This document shows, in pieces, positions 53,415-62,086 of a DNA stretch of 64,000 nt (the first letter of the stretch is position 1; every line of letters starts with the position of its first letter). A program made the position numbers and the translations under genes. Origin of the DNA: Nonomuraea sp. SYSU D8015 (GTDB lineage: Bacteria > Actinomycetota > Actinomycetes > Streptosporangiales > Streptosporangiaceae); assembly GCF_008065375.1 (NCBI RefSeq), contig NZ_VJYI01000016.1, forward strand, positions 214,843 to 278,842. Reading direction: 5' to 3'. The notes beneath the pieces are model-generated. The model made no database searches. It had not been told where the DNA came from and saw only the letters and a program-made list of their open reading frames with translations.

Positions 53415-54185
53415 ATGGCTGTGCAGGAATACGACCTCGAGGAGATGACGGCAGAAGAGCTCCTGGCCGAGATGGCCAGGGACGACACCCCCGACAGCCA
53501 CAGGGAGCGGCTGCGCGAGCGCATCGTCGAGATGCACCGGCCGCTCGCCATGGAGATCGCGAGGCGATACCGCTATCGGGGCGAACCTTTGGAGGATCTC
53601 CTCCAAGCCGCGTATGTTGGCCTGATGAAGGCCGTCAACGGCTTCGACCCCAGCCTCGGGCATGCGTTCAGAGGTTACGCGGTGGTGACGATGACAGGAG
53701 AGGTCAAGCGACACTTCCGCGACCGCACCTGGGCCATCCGGGTGCCGCGCCTCTACCAGGAGCGCCGCTCCGAGCTCAACCGGCTGGTCGCCGACCTCAG
53801 CCAGGACCTCGGCAGGTCGCCCACCGTCGCGGAGCTCGCGGCCAAGATGAACATCACCGAGGAGGACGTCCTGCTGACACTGGACGCCTCCGCCGCGTAC
53901 AGCACGCTCTCGCTCGACGCGCCGCTCGGCACCGACGACGACGCAGCCTCGCTCGGCGACGTCATCCCGGAGGACGACGACACGTTGAGCACCATGGTCG
54001 ACAGGGAGGCCGTCAAACCCCTCATCGACGCGCTTCCCTCGCGTGAGAAGCACATTCTTCTGCTGCGCTTCTTCGGCAACATGACGCAGGCCGAGATCGC
54101 GGCGGAGTTCGGCATCTCCCAGATGCACGTCTCGCGCATCCTCCGCAAGGTCCTCGACCAGCTTCGCAGCGAACTGGTCGGTTGA
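53415..54185 (+). CDS. SigB/SigF-family RNA polymerase sigma factor
   Basis: 256-residue group 3 sigma factor. Region 2 is at about 40-110 (PLEDLLQAAYVGLMKAVNGFDPSLGHAFRGYAVVTMTGEVKRHFRD), with a region 3 helix at SPTVAELAAKMNITEEDVLL and region 4 HTH at MTQAEIAAEFGISQMHVSRILRKVL. An AGGAGC lies nine bases before the ATG. It is followed after 15 bases by its RsbW-like anti-sigma factor, the standard partner-switching arrangement, so it probably directs stress or developmental genes. Confidence 0.93.
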   Translation: MAVQEYDLEEMTAEELLAEMARDDTPDSHRERLRERIVEMHRPLAMEIARRYRYRGEPLEDLLQAAYVGLMKAVNGFDPSLGHAFRGYAVVTMTGEVKRHFRDRTWAIRVPRLYQERRSELNRLVADLSQDLGRSPTVAELAAKMNITEEDVLLTLDASAAYSTLSLDAPLGTDDDAASLGDVIPEDDDTLSTMVDREAVKPLIDALPSREKHILLLRFFGNMTQAEIAAEFGISQMHVSRILRKVLDQLRSELVG

Positions 54186-54200
54186 GTAGAAGGTCGCCGG

Positions 54201-54614
54201 GTGAACGAGGACGTCGAGCCTCAGACGGGCTACACGAGCCCGCCACCCGGCGCGCCCGTGAGACGGTTCCGATTCCGGCTGCCGGATCTGCCCCGGGTCC
54301 GGCAGTTCGCCGAGGACGAGGCCCGTGACGCCGGCATGCCCGAGGAGGCGATCGGCGACTTCGTCATCGCCGTCAACGAGGTGGCGACCAACGCGGTCAC
54401 CCACGGAGCCGACCGGGCCACCCTGCGGACCTGGACGGTGAACGGCGACCTCGTCGTCGAGGTGCACGACGAGGGCACATGGAAGCCCGGGCCCATGCCC
54501 GGCGCCATCGGCGGCATGGGCCTGTGGGTGGCCCGCCTGCTGTCGTCGGACCTGACCCTTCGCGTGGGCAGCGGCGGCAGCACAGTGATCATGCGCTTCC
54601 ACGGCAAGGGCTGA
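54201..54614 (+). CDS. Anti-sigma factor, RsbW-like serine kinase
   Basis: 137 residues, GHKL ATPase fold: N box NEVATNAVTHG, G1-type DEG (HDEGTWKPG) and G2 GGMGLWVARLL. It should bind and inactivate the sigma factor encoded just upstream and phosphorylate the STAS antagonist. GTG start. The N-terminal 20 residues are Pro-rich and variable. Confidence 0.9.
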   Translation: MNEDVEPQTGYTSPPPGAPVRRFRFRLPDLPRVRQFAEDEARDAGMPEEAIGDFVIAVNEVATNAVTHGADRATLRTWTVNGDLVVEVHDEGTWKPGPMPGAIGGMGLWVARLLSSDLTLRVGSGGSTVIMRFHGKG

Positions 54615-54740
54615 GCTCCGTCGCCTGCGGCTTCACCGGCTGGGGCGCCTCGGCAAGGGGTGAGTTCCGCCGCACACACGAACGGCCTCCCGCACCGTCT
54701 TGGCGGGAGGCCGCTCCGTTCGGATGATCATCTTGGTCGG

Positions 54741-54938
54741 TCAGCGGCGGGCACGGCCCCGCCAGTTGCTGTAACCGGTGCGGAAGCTGGCCTTGCCGAC
54801 CCCTGCCTGATGCAGGGCCAGCAGGCACAGCCCCAGCAGCGCGAACGTCATGCCCGAGAACCCGCCGGGGATCCTCGCGCCGACCAGATCGAGCAGGAAG
54901 CCCAGCCCGAAGATGATCGCTGCCACTATCGCGAGCAT
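54741..54938 (-). CDS. Small two-helix membrane protein
   Basis: 65 residues with two hydrophobic spans (LAIVAAIIFGLGFLLDLVG; GMTFALLGLCLLALHQAG) and a basic C-terminus RTGYSNWRGRARR. A good ribosome site (GAGGTGAC) precedes the ATG. Short membrane proteins of this shape are widespread in actinomycetes; no function known. Six bases downstream of the disordered protein gene, so probably cotranscribed. Confidence 0.75.
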   Translation of the reverse strand: MLAIVAAIIFGLGFLLDLVGARIPGGFSGMTFALLGLCLLALHQAGVGKASFRTGYSNWRGRARR

Positions 54939-54944
54939 GTCATG

Positions 54945-55790
54945 TCACCTCGTTTCCTCGCTCTGGCCGGCGACCCCGGCCGTCTCGGCGCTTTGGGTCG
55001 TCTGGCGGCTGGACAGGGCGAGCAGGCGCTCGAGGACCGTCCTGTAGTCCCGGAGTGCCAGGCGCAGTTGCTCGGTGTCGGGGCCGGGGGCGTCCTTCCA
55101 GCGCTCGCGCAGGGCGTTCGTGCGGCTGGTGAGGCTGCTGGTGAGCGACTCCACCACCTCGCCCACCAGGCCGTCGGCGCGCTGCACGGCCTCGCTGGGG
55201 TCGTCGACGAAGGACGCCTGCAGGTCGCGCCAGCGGGCCTGCACCTGGGCGGGATCCTGGTCGAACAGCGCTACGTCCTGGGGCGCGGCATGCGCCGGCA
55301 CCTCATCGGCCCCACCCGGGGCCCGGACCGGCCCTGGACCACCCGCCAGCTCCCGCTCTGGCTCCAGGGCCTCTGGCTCTGCCAGCATGTCGCCGTCGGT
55401 CCTGGCATACGGATCCCGATACGGCGCCTCTTCGTCCCCGGGGACGGGAGCGCTCCCAGAAGCAGGAACGCCGTGAGGGGCAGGAGTGACGACCGCCCCG
55501 GGAACGGCCGCCGCGTATTCGTCACCGACCCGGGGACTCTCCCCCCTCAGCCGATCGTCGTCTTTGTCGTTGTTGTTGTCGTTGCCGTGGCCGTCCGCCC
55601 GCTCGGCGCCCGCAACCGGCTCGGGACCCGCCGCTCGCTCCTCCTCGCGCGGACGCCCGCCGAACTCCTCGGCATCCTGAACGTCGTCACGGGCACGCGC
55701 GTCCGTCTCGTCGGCGCGCTCATCCGCGCGTTCATCGGCGCGCTCATCGGTGCGCTGCGACGGCACTTTGAGCTCGTCGCTGCTGCTCAT
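54945..55790 (-). CDS. Acidic disordered protein with C-terminal helical domain
   Basis: 281 residues. The N-terminal about 180 residues are low-complexity (DERADERADERADE, GNDNNNDKDDD, Pro/Ala/Glu-rich). The C-terminal about 95 residues (RWRDLQASFVDDPSEAVQRA ... LRLALRDYRTVLERLL) are helical and clearly related to the C-terminal part of the next protein (RWTEVQERFVDAPGFAVTEA ... LRQAMVHYRALFEELL). No signal or membrane helix. Function unknown; the paralogous pairing suggests they may bind each other. Confidence 0.75.
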   Translation of the reverse strand: MSSSDELKVPSQRTDERADERADERADETDARARDDVQDAEEFGGRPREEERAAGPEPVAGAERADGHGNDNNNDKDDDRLRGESPRVGDEYAAAVPGAVVTPAPHGVPASGSAPVPGDEEAPYRDPYARTDGDMLAEPEALEPERELAGGPGPVRAPGGADEVPAHAAPQDVALFDQDPAQVQARWRDLQASFVDDPSEAVQRADGLVGEVVESLTSSLTSRTNALRERWKDAPGPDTEQLRLALRDYRTVLERLLALSSRQTTQSAETAGVAGQSEETR

Positions 55791-55796
55791 ATCGTT

Positions 55797-56345
55797 TCAC
55801 CGTCCTCGGGTGGTCTCATTCAGCAGCTCCTCGAACAGCGCGCGGTAGTGCACCATGGCCTGCCGGAGCTCCTCCGTGGAGGCCTCCTTCCTGGCCGCGC
55901 GCCCGCTGATCTCGTGAGCCGCTCTGTAGTGATCGAGAGTTGCCGCGTGCCCCACCGACAGGTCGGAGAGCCGCTGCTCGAAATCCTCCGTCGGGTAACC
56001 CCGTTCCGCCATGACAGCCGTCACCAGTTGATCAGCCTCGGTCACGGCGAACCCCGGCGCGTCCACGAAGCGCTCCTGCACCTCGGTCCACCGGTTGGCG
56101 TAGGTATCGCGGGCCTCCTGGGGGAGAGGGCGGATGTCGAGCTCGGAAAGGCGCCGCTCGCGCGCGAGCAGCTCCTGCTCGGCCTCCCGCCGGTTCTCGC
56201 TTTCGGCGACCGTGCGTTCGTACTCCGGGCCGAAACGTTCGCGGAGGTGGTTGCGGCGCTTCTGCCGCTGAAGCACGACATATCCCACTACGGCGACCGC
56301 CACCACCGCGACCACGACGACGGCCACCCAAGCGTAGGTGGTCAT
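55797..56345 (-). CDS. Membrane-anchored protein with helical domain
   Basis: 182 residues. The N-terminal membrane helix (about 5-25, AWVAVVVVAVVAVAVVGYVV) is followed by a basic stretch and a coiled region (RERFGPEYERTVAESENRRE). A helical C-terminal domain is shared with the adjacent disordered protein. 'FGPEYERTV' is a recurring actinobacterial motif in proteins of unknown function. The disordered protein gene starts six bases downstream of its stop, so one operon. Confidence 0.8.
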   Translation of the reverse strand: MTTYAWVAVVVVAVVAVAVVGYVVLQRQKRRNHLRERFGPEYERTVAESENRREAEQELLARERRLSELDIRPLPQEARDTYANRWTEVQERFVDAPGFAVTEADQLVTAVMAERGYPTEDFEQRLSDLSVGHAATLDHYRAAHEISGRAARKEASTEELRQAMVHYRALFEELLNETTRGR

Positions 56346-56434
56346 GATGTTCGCCTCCGGTCTCTATGTTGAGACCGCGACTGCCCTCGAACAGGTATGT
56401 CGAAACTCGTCAGGCCATACCGGCAGGCCCGTGC

Positions 56435-56860
56435 TCAGCGGCTTTCGAGCCCTTTCCGCGCCGCCGCGAGAACGACTGCGACATGTGATCCCGATGGTGC
56501 CGCAGGGACCTCGCTGAACCCTTCGTCGGCGTCGTACCGGACGTCCAGCCCGGCGTCCACGAGCCGCTGCGCCCACCGCAGCGCCGTGTTGAGCCGCTCG
56601 GCCGCCGGCGGCCTGCCCTGAGCGGCCGCCGACAGGTTACGCAGATTCGTTGCCGGCCCCGACTGGGCGTGCGCCCGGGCCAGCTTCCACGGCACGGCGG
56701 CGCTGTGGTCCATCATCGGCTTGGCCAGCCCGGCAGCCCGCTTGGCCTGCAACACCCCTGACTCGCTGACCCCGAAATGAGCCGCCAACTCCTGCACGCT
56801 CGCCCCTTGGGCGACCAGTTCGGCCAGTTCCTTCCGATCGATGGTCGGCTTGCGGCCCAC
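56435..56860 (-). CDS. Small HTH-containing protein
   Basis: 141 residues from the GTG of GRKPTIDRKELAELV. The N-terminal helix-turn-helix-like segment (AELVAQGASVQELAAHFGVSESGVLQAK) resembles resolvase-type or homeodomain-like HTHs. The remainder (LRWAQRLVDAGLDVRYDADE) has no known domain. GGAGG lies seven bases before the GTG. A longer frame would run into the tRNA gene and is rejected. Function unknown; it sits on the chromosomal side of the integration site. Confidence 0.7.
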   Translation of the reverse strand: MGRKPTIDRKELAELVAQGASVQELAAHFGVSESGVLQAKRAAGLAKPMMDHSAAVPWKLARAHAQSGPATNLRNLSAAAQGRPPAAERLNTALRWAQRLVDAGLDVRYDADEGFSEVPAAPSGSHVAVVLAAARKGLESR

Positions 56861-56954
56861 CTGGCCACCTCCACTCCGCTCTCCGTGTGCGCGTGCACCT
56901 CCGATGTGCGCTAAGGTTATGACGTCGCACCGCACAGGGAGCGGTCGACACAAC

Positions 56955-57031
<77 letters not shown>

Positions 57032-57106
57032 GGTTTTCGCTGGTCGAGCAGGGTGTCACTCTCTAGGGTGGCACCCTTTCGCATTGCTGAGTGACCAACT
57101 GAGTGA

Positions 57107-58252
57107 CTACCGGGCGAAGAGGGTGTCCATCGCCGAAGCTCCTTGCAGGAGTACGGGGCGGATCTGCTTGCGGTAGACGGCTTCGGTGACGGCCGTCCCG
57201 CTGTGGCCGACGAGGCGGGCGATGTCCTCCAACGGGACGCCAGAGTCGGAAAGCAACGAGACGAAGCTGTGCCGCATCTCTCGCGGCGTCCAGTAGTACG
57301 CGGGCATCCCCGCGTCCTTGACGATCTTCCGGAAGGCGCGGCGTACGTTGTGGGCGTCGAGCGGTGTGCCAACGAGGGAAGCGAAGACGAGACCGTGATC
57401 CTTCCACTTCTCGCCTGCCTCCTTCTTATCCTTCCGCTGCTGCTCCCGGTGCGCCTTGAGCGCTTCCACGCATCGCTTGGGCAGCGCTAGTGATCTCCGT
57501 GAGCGCTTGGTCTTGGTGTCGCCTCCTTCGCGTACCGAGCGCCACACGGCGATCCATGGCGGGATGTCCTTGTCCGGGTCGCCGACGAGATCCACCTCCT
57601 TCCACGTGAGCGCCCGCAGTTCCTCCGTACGGGCACCGATCAGCAGCGACAGGACGACGTAGGCGTACAGGCGTGTGCCCTCGGCCGCGTCGAGGAGGGC
57701 GCTCGCCTGGTCGAGAGTGAGGGACTTGGACGGGCGGCCTTCCTTGCCCTCAGGGATCTCGCAGAGGCCCACGACGTTGCGCTTCACCTTGTCGCGGGCT
57801 TGGGCGAACTTCACGGCACGGTTCAGGCACGAGTGGAGCAGCCGCACCGTGCGGGCGCTGAGAACTTTGGCCTTGCCGACGAGCCACCGGTCCACGTCCT
57901 CGGCGCTCAGCTCGCGCAACTTGCGCGCGCCCAGGTCGGGGAGAATGTGCTTGTCGCACAGGGTCCGGTAGTTGGTGACCGTGTTCTGGTTGCGGCCATG
58001 CAGGCCATAGGCGAGCCAGCCCGTCACGGCGTCCGCCACGGTGTAGTTCGCCGGGCCGCTGGCAAGCCCGTCCTCGTGGTCGCGGATGATCTCTTTGAGC
58101 TTGGCCTTGGCTTCGGTCTTGGTCTTGCCGCTGGCCTTCTTGACGATGCGCTTGCCGGCCGGGGTGTAGCCGACCGTCACCGAGGCGATCCAGCGTTGCC
58201 GCTTCTCGTCCCAGTGCAGGCCGCCGTCGCCCCGGCTGCGTCGTTCGGTCAT
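57107..58252 (-). CDS. int: Site-specific tyrosine integrase
   Basis: 381-residue phage-type integrase. The N-terminal arm-binding/SAM-like domains (1-170) contain GGLHWDEKRQRWIASVTVGY and TVTNYRTLCDKHILPDLGA. The catalytic domain has Arg in GARTEELRALTW, the box MRHSFVSLLSDSGVPLEDIARLVGH and Tyr in AVYRKQI. All catalytic residues are present. It lies next to tRNA-Pro, its presumed target. ATGA overlap with the excisionase gene. Confidence 0.95.
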   Translation of the reverse strand: MTERRSRGDGGLHWDEKRQRWIASVTVGYTPAGKRIVKKASGKTKTEAKAKLKEIIRDHEDGLASGPANYTVADAVTGWLAYGLHGRNQNTVTNYRTLCDKHILPDLGARKLRELSAEDVDRWLVGKAKVLSARTVRLLHSCLNRAVKFAQARDKVKRNVVGLCEIPEGKEGRPSKSLTLDQASALLDAAEGTRLYAYVVLSLLIGARTEELRALTWKEVDLVGDPDKDIPPWIAVWRSVREGGDTKTKRSRRSLALPKRCVEALKAHREQQRKDKKEAGEKWKDHGLVFASLVGTPLDAHNVRRAFRKIVKDAGMPAYYWTPREMRHSFVSLLSDSGVPLEDIARLVGHSGTAVTEAVYRKQIRPVLLQGASAMDTLFAR

Positions 58253-58449
58253 GAAGCCTCCTGTTCGAGTAGGGCGATGTAGTCCTCAATGGCTGAGGCG
58301 GGGATGAGGCGCGTACGCCCCTGGGTGACGGAGCGGAGGCGACCTGAGCGGATGAGCTCGTAGATCACGCTCCGGCTGAGGCTGAGCAGGTGCATGGCGT
58401 CGGTGACGCGATAGAGCCGCCGATCGTGGGCGGATGGGGCTGGTGTCAT
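58249..58449 (-). CDS. xis: Excisionase / MerR-like HTH protein
   Basis: 66 residues with a winged-helix DNA-binding motif of the excisionase (HTH_17) type: YRVTDAMHLLSLSRSVIYELI, then RSGRLRSVTQGRTRLIPASAI. It overlaps the integrase ATG (ATGA) and starts within the end of the rep gene, as in AICEs. Directs excision by bending att DNA with the integrase. Short but motif-complete. Confidence 0.88.
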   Translation of the reverse strand: MTPAPSAHDRRLYRVTDAMHLLSLSRSVIYELIRSGRLRSVTQGRTRLIPASAIEDYIALLEQEAS

Positions 58450-59110
58450 CCGTCCTCCGGCTCTGCCGCGATCTTTCGGGCGGTCTGGACGCGCTGCCGG
58501 ATGTGCTCGGCCATGATGGCTTCGCCGGACGTGTAGCCGATCCCGGCGAACCGCCAGTGCCCGAGCACGAGCGTGGTCGCATCGCTGACGGCGGGCAGGC
58601 CGTGACGCTCCCGCGCTTCGGTGGCCCGATGCTGGGCGCGTGCGCTGCGCAGGTCCCCGAGGGTGGTGGAGTAGCGGCGGCTCTTGGTGGAGAAGTGTCC
58701 CCGGAACCCGAGCATGTGCGCCCACTTCCGGAGCCGCAGGCTGGTGAACTCGGGTCGTGCGCCCAGGTCCCAACAGGTACGGATCATGCGCCGGGCGTGC
58801 TCGGTGACCGGCAGGGCGTCGAGGTGCAGGCCAGGCTTGAGACCTGTGCCGTGGCACAGTCCGCAGGTGGCCATCAAAGTCATCCGCCCACGGCCCGCGC
58901 ACGCCGAGCAGGACAGGCGATGATCCACCGTCCCGGAGGCTTCCGCGCCCTTGGTGGCGTACTTGGCGATGTAACCGGCTACGGCCCGCTCGCTGAGCCC
59001 TTCGGCGCTCGGATCGACCAGGATCGGCCGGATGTCGAACTGATCGCCCCAGCTCAGTTCCCACTTGCCCAGGGGGCTTGGGGGAGTGGTGAGCCGGACG
59101 CGCCGAACGG
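58446..59110 (-). pseudogene. Replication initiator protein, N-terminally truncated
   Basis: About 220 residues matching the C-terminal part of AICE/plasmid replication initiators (RepSA-like): WGDQFDIRPI, AVAGYIAKYATKGAEASG, a Cys-rich zinc-binding segment (LSCSACAGRGRM...CGLCHGTG), then SLRLRKWAHMLGFRGHFSTK. The N-terminal half with the rolling-circle catalytic region is missing: beyond about 59.1 kb the sequence turns into an unrelated gene on the other strand. The reading frame stays open a little further (to 59216) by chance. The element can no longer replicate from this gene. Confidence 0.8.
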
Positions 59111-59118
59111 TGGGTGGA

Positions 59119-62019
59119 ATGGCACGGACCGCGAACATCGCCCTCAAGGACTCGGTCGGGACAGCGGTCCAAGGGACGACGGCCCTGGATGCCGCCAAGA
59201 AGGTGCTCACTTTCACTCCCGCTCAAGCGCTACGGCACGCGACCACCTACAGCGTGGAAGTGAACGGCGCCACGGATGTGGACGGCCAAGAGGTCGCTCC
59301 ACGTCTCTGGCAGTTCACCACGGAGGCGGATGTCACTGCGCCTACGGTGGCGCACGTCAGTCCGGCAGGCGGCGCCACGGGTGTCTCGGTGAAAACCAAA
59401 GTCGTCGTGAGGTTCTCCGAGGCCGTGTCGGATGCTCAGATCACCGCTGCCGATGCGGCGGGAGCGCCGGTTCTCGGTGACATCGCTGTAGACGCTGCGA
59501 ACACAACGTGGACATTGACATTCGGCGGTCCCCTGAACCCCGAAACCGCCCACACCGTCAGTGTCTCAGGGGGGAGGGATCCTGCGGGAAACGTGATGGA
59601 ACCATATTCCTGGTCCTTCACTACCGCCCAGCCGGACACCGTCGCGCCGACAGTCACCGCGTCGAGCCCCGAACCCAACGCCGTCGATGTGGCTCTCGGC
59701 GGCCCGATCAAGGCGACTCTCAGTGAGCCGGTGTCCGAGGGCCAGATTGTGGTCAAGGATCCGGCAGGCGGCATCGTGGCCGGTACTCTCGCGGCGGACT
59801 CCACGACCGTCCTGTCCTTCACTCCCGCTCAGCCACTGGCCGAGCGCACCAAATACACGGTTGAGGTGACCGGCGCCAAGGATGACGCGGGCAACGTGAT
59901 GGCGTTGCACACATGGTCGTTCACCACGAAGGAACTCCCACCACCGCCGAACTCACCGATGGTGTTGAGTGAGTATGTGACTCCCACCAGCGATGAGGAG
60001 GGCACGGTCACCTCGACCCTGACACCACGGTTCATCGGCTGGCTCAGCGATCCGGACGGTCGCTCGTCGACCATGACGGTGGAGGTTGAGCATGACCCGA
60101 CCGCCTCCGGCCAGGGCAGCGGTCTGATCTGGTCGGGCAGCACCACCACAGCAGTGAGTAACGGCTCCTCCGCCGGGATCACCATCGCCTCGGGCAAGTT
60201 GACCGACGGATGGAAGGTCCGCTGGCGCGCCCGCGCCACCGCCGCCGGCGTCAACGGCGCCTGGACCACCTGGCACACCCTCAACGTGGACATCTCCAAG
60301 CCGACGGTGTCGAGTGAGTATGTGACTCCCACCAGCGATGAGGAGGGCACGGTCACCTCGACCCTGACACCACGGTTCATCGGCTGGCTCAGCGATCCGG
60401 ACGGTCGCTCGTCGACCATGACGGTGGAGGTTGAGCATGACCCGACCGCCTCCGGCCAGGGCAGCGGTCTGATCTGGTCGGGCAGCACCACCACAGCAGT
60501 GAGTAACGGCTCCTCCGCCGGGATCACCATCGCCTCGGGCAAGTTGACCGACGGATGGAAGGTCCGCTGGCGCGCCCGCGCCACCGCCGCCGGCGTCAAC
60601 GGCGCCTGGACCACCTGGCACACCCTCAACGTGTCTACTTCTACGCCAGCCCTACCTACTGGAAAAACAGCTCCGGCTGGAGTGACCGCGGCAACGGACA
60701 CGAACACCAGCGGTCCGTTCGACTACCAGCGCATGAGCCCCGCGGACTGCAACGCGGAGCGTCTCAAGTCACCGCGCCCCTGGCACGGATTCGGCTGGAC
60801 TGTCATGCGTCCCTATACCGGTTGCTACAGCCGGATCGCAGGATGGGGCGACTGGGAGGTCGACCTGCTGACCGGGCTCCCGAAGACGCCGTGCCCCAAG
60901 TCGCAAGGCGTCAGGATGACCGTCAACGTCATCATGTACACCAACCTCGGCACCACCAAGGATGGGCCGGTCGTATACGGGCAGAACAACCCCAACCTGA
61001 AGGCCAGAGACATCAGTATCTGGATCAACATCAGCGAACTCATCGTCGTGGGCGCCAACTGCGTCCAGACGAACGTGCTCGACGGGCGCAACATCACGGT
61101 CAGGGTGGAGGCCGCAGGGTCCGACAACTCCGACTGCGACATGATCGAGGGCCCTGAAGACGGAAAGAGAATCGCCACGATCGGTGAATTCAAGCGAAAC
61201 GGCCAGACCGCTTTCGTCTTCCGGTCCCAGGGCTCCAATTGGGGAAACTGCACACTGCGCCCCAAGCTCTACCCAGGGGTTAGCATCGACTTCCTCGACC
61301 CGGAACCGTTCAAGCTGTGGCACCACCTCGGGACCGAGCAGATCCCCACTCGGCCAAAGGGCGATTTTCCCTTCGTCGCCCGCTGCGACAGCATTCGACT
61401 CAGTTATCCGGCGCGCAGGTCCAATGGCGACTTCTATTGGCCCGGCCACACCGGCGGATGCAGAATTCTCGGCGCCGACCGTGTCTACACCATGTACACG
61501 GAAGATCCCTTCCGTGGAGAGGTGGCGAGACACATCAGGGACGCCTTCCAAAACCCGCAGGCGACCGATCCGAAGCTGGATCGGCAAGGCCAGCCCATCA
61601 CCAAGAAGTTCCCCGGCAACTACGACGTGATACCCAGGGCCCCCTTGACCAGGTGGGCGAACAGCGAGCTCGCCCCCGACGGCGTGCTGCTGAACGGGAA
61701 GAACCGCACCCAGATGACCTGGTACTGTCCGAACCTCAGCGGGAACGGCCCGGGCAAGGAGTGCGATGAGTATCCGTTCCGCTCCACCTTCCAAGCGCTC
61801 GGCGTCGAGGGCAAAATGGTCAACAATGTCTGGACGCCTACGTTCAACGCCTCACTTCGCATGGTGAGCGCGGCGCACAACGAAGCCGCCGGTTTCGATC
61901 TAGGCGCTTTCTACTCCCGCTATCGCGTCTTCACTTCGAGCTCCCGCGAAGGCGGCGCGGGCAACTGGCCGTCCAATGCCTTCTGGGTCAGAATCCGCGC
62001 GGGCGCGCCACCGTCATAA
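59119..62019 (+). CDS. Ig-like repeat protein with NucA/NucB-type C-terminus, 5'-truncated
   Basis: 966 residues from the first ATG. The start falls inside an Ig-like (SbsA/Big_5) domain, so the true N-terminus and any signal peptide are missing. Ig-like domains cover about 1-280 (TYSVEVNGATDVDG, TVAHVSPAGGATGVSV, TASSPEPNAVDVAL). Two identical 107-residue modules (about 283-505) follow, then a Cys-containing region and a C-terminal domain (about 810-966). That domain's CDEYPFRSTFQ and AAGFDLGAFYSRYRVF segments resemble the DNase family NucA/NucB. Codon use is less GC-biased than upstream genes. Probably a surface or secreted nuclease/toxin-like protein; activity unproven. Confidence 0.72.
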   Translation: MARTANIALKDSVGTAVQGTTALDAAKKVLTFTPAQALRHATTYSVEVNGATDVDGQEVAPRLWQFTTEADVTAPTVAHVSPAGGATGVSVKTKVVVRFSEAVSDAQITAADAAGAPVLGDIAVDAANTTWTLTFGGPLNPETAHTVSVSGGRDPAGNVMEPYSWSFTTAQPDTVAPTVTASSPEPNAVDVALGGPIKATLSEPVSEGQIVVKDPAGGIVAGTLAADSTTVLSFTPAQPLAERTKYTVEVTGAKDDAGNVMALHTWSFTTKELPPPPNSPMVLSEYVTPTSDEEGTVTSTLTPRFIGWLSDPDGRSSTMTVEVEHDPTASGQGSGLIWSGSTTTAVSNGSSAGITIASGKLTDGWKVRWRARATAAGVNGAWTTWHTLNVDISKPTVSSEYVTPTSDEEGTVTSTLTPRFIGWLSDPDGRSSTMTVEVEHDPTASGQGSGLIWSGSTTTAVSNGSSAGITIASGKLTDGWKVRWRARATAAGVNGAWTTWHTLNVSTSTPALPTGKTAPAGVTAATDTNTSGPFDYQRMSPADCNAERLKSPRPWHGFGWTVMRPYTGCYSRIAGWGDWEVDLLTGLPKTPCPKSQGVRMTVNVIMYTNLGTTKDGPVVYGQNNPNLKARDISIWINISELIVVGANCVQTNVLDGRNITVRVEAAGSDNSDCDMIEGPEDGKRIATIGEFKRNGQTAFVFRSQGSNWGNCTLRPKLYPGVSIDFLDPEPFKLWHHLGTEQIPTRPKGDFPFVARCDSIRLSYPARRSNGDFYWPGHTGGCRILGADRVYTMYTEDPFRGEVARHIRDAFQNPQATDPKLDRQGQPITKKFPGNYDVIPRAPLTRWANSELAPDGVLLNGKNRTQMTWYCPNLSGNGPGKECDEYPFRSTFQALGVEGKMVNNVWTPTFNASLRMVSAAHNEAAGFDLGAFYSRYRVFTSSSREGGAGNWPSNAFWVRIRAGAPPS
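59967..60633 (+). repeat. Identical 322-bp tandem duplication (period 345 bp)
   Basis: Copies at 59967-60288 and 60312-60633 appear identical base for base and are separated by 23 bases, all in frame. Each encodes one copy of the EYVTPTSDEEGTVTSTLTPR ... HTLNV module. Absence of synonymous differences indicates very recent duplication or gene conversion, and makes the tract prone to copy-number change or assembly collapse. Confidence 0.92.
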
Positions 62020-62086
62020 CTCCACAGTCAGGAGGGGGCGTCTCCGGGATGCCCCCTCCTGGCGCACCTACAATCGAGAGGTGATC

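Noticed and set aside
59065..59118. Upstream start for the Ig-like gene
   Set aside because: The extra codons are antisense to the rep gene and not homologous to an Ig domain, signal peptide or leader.
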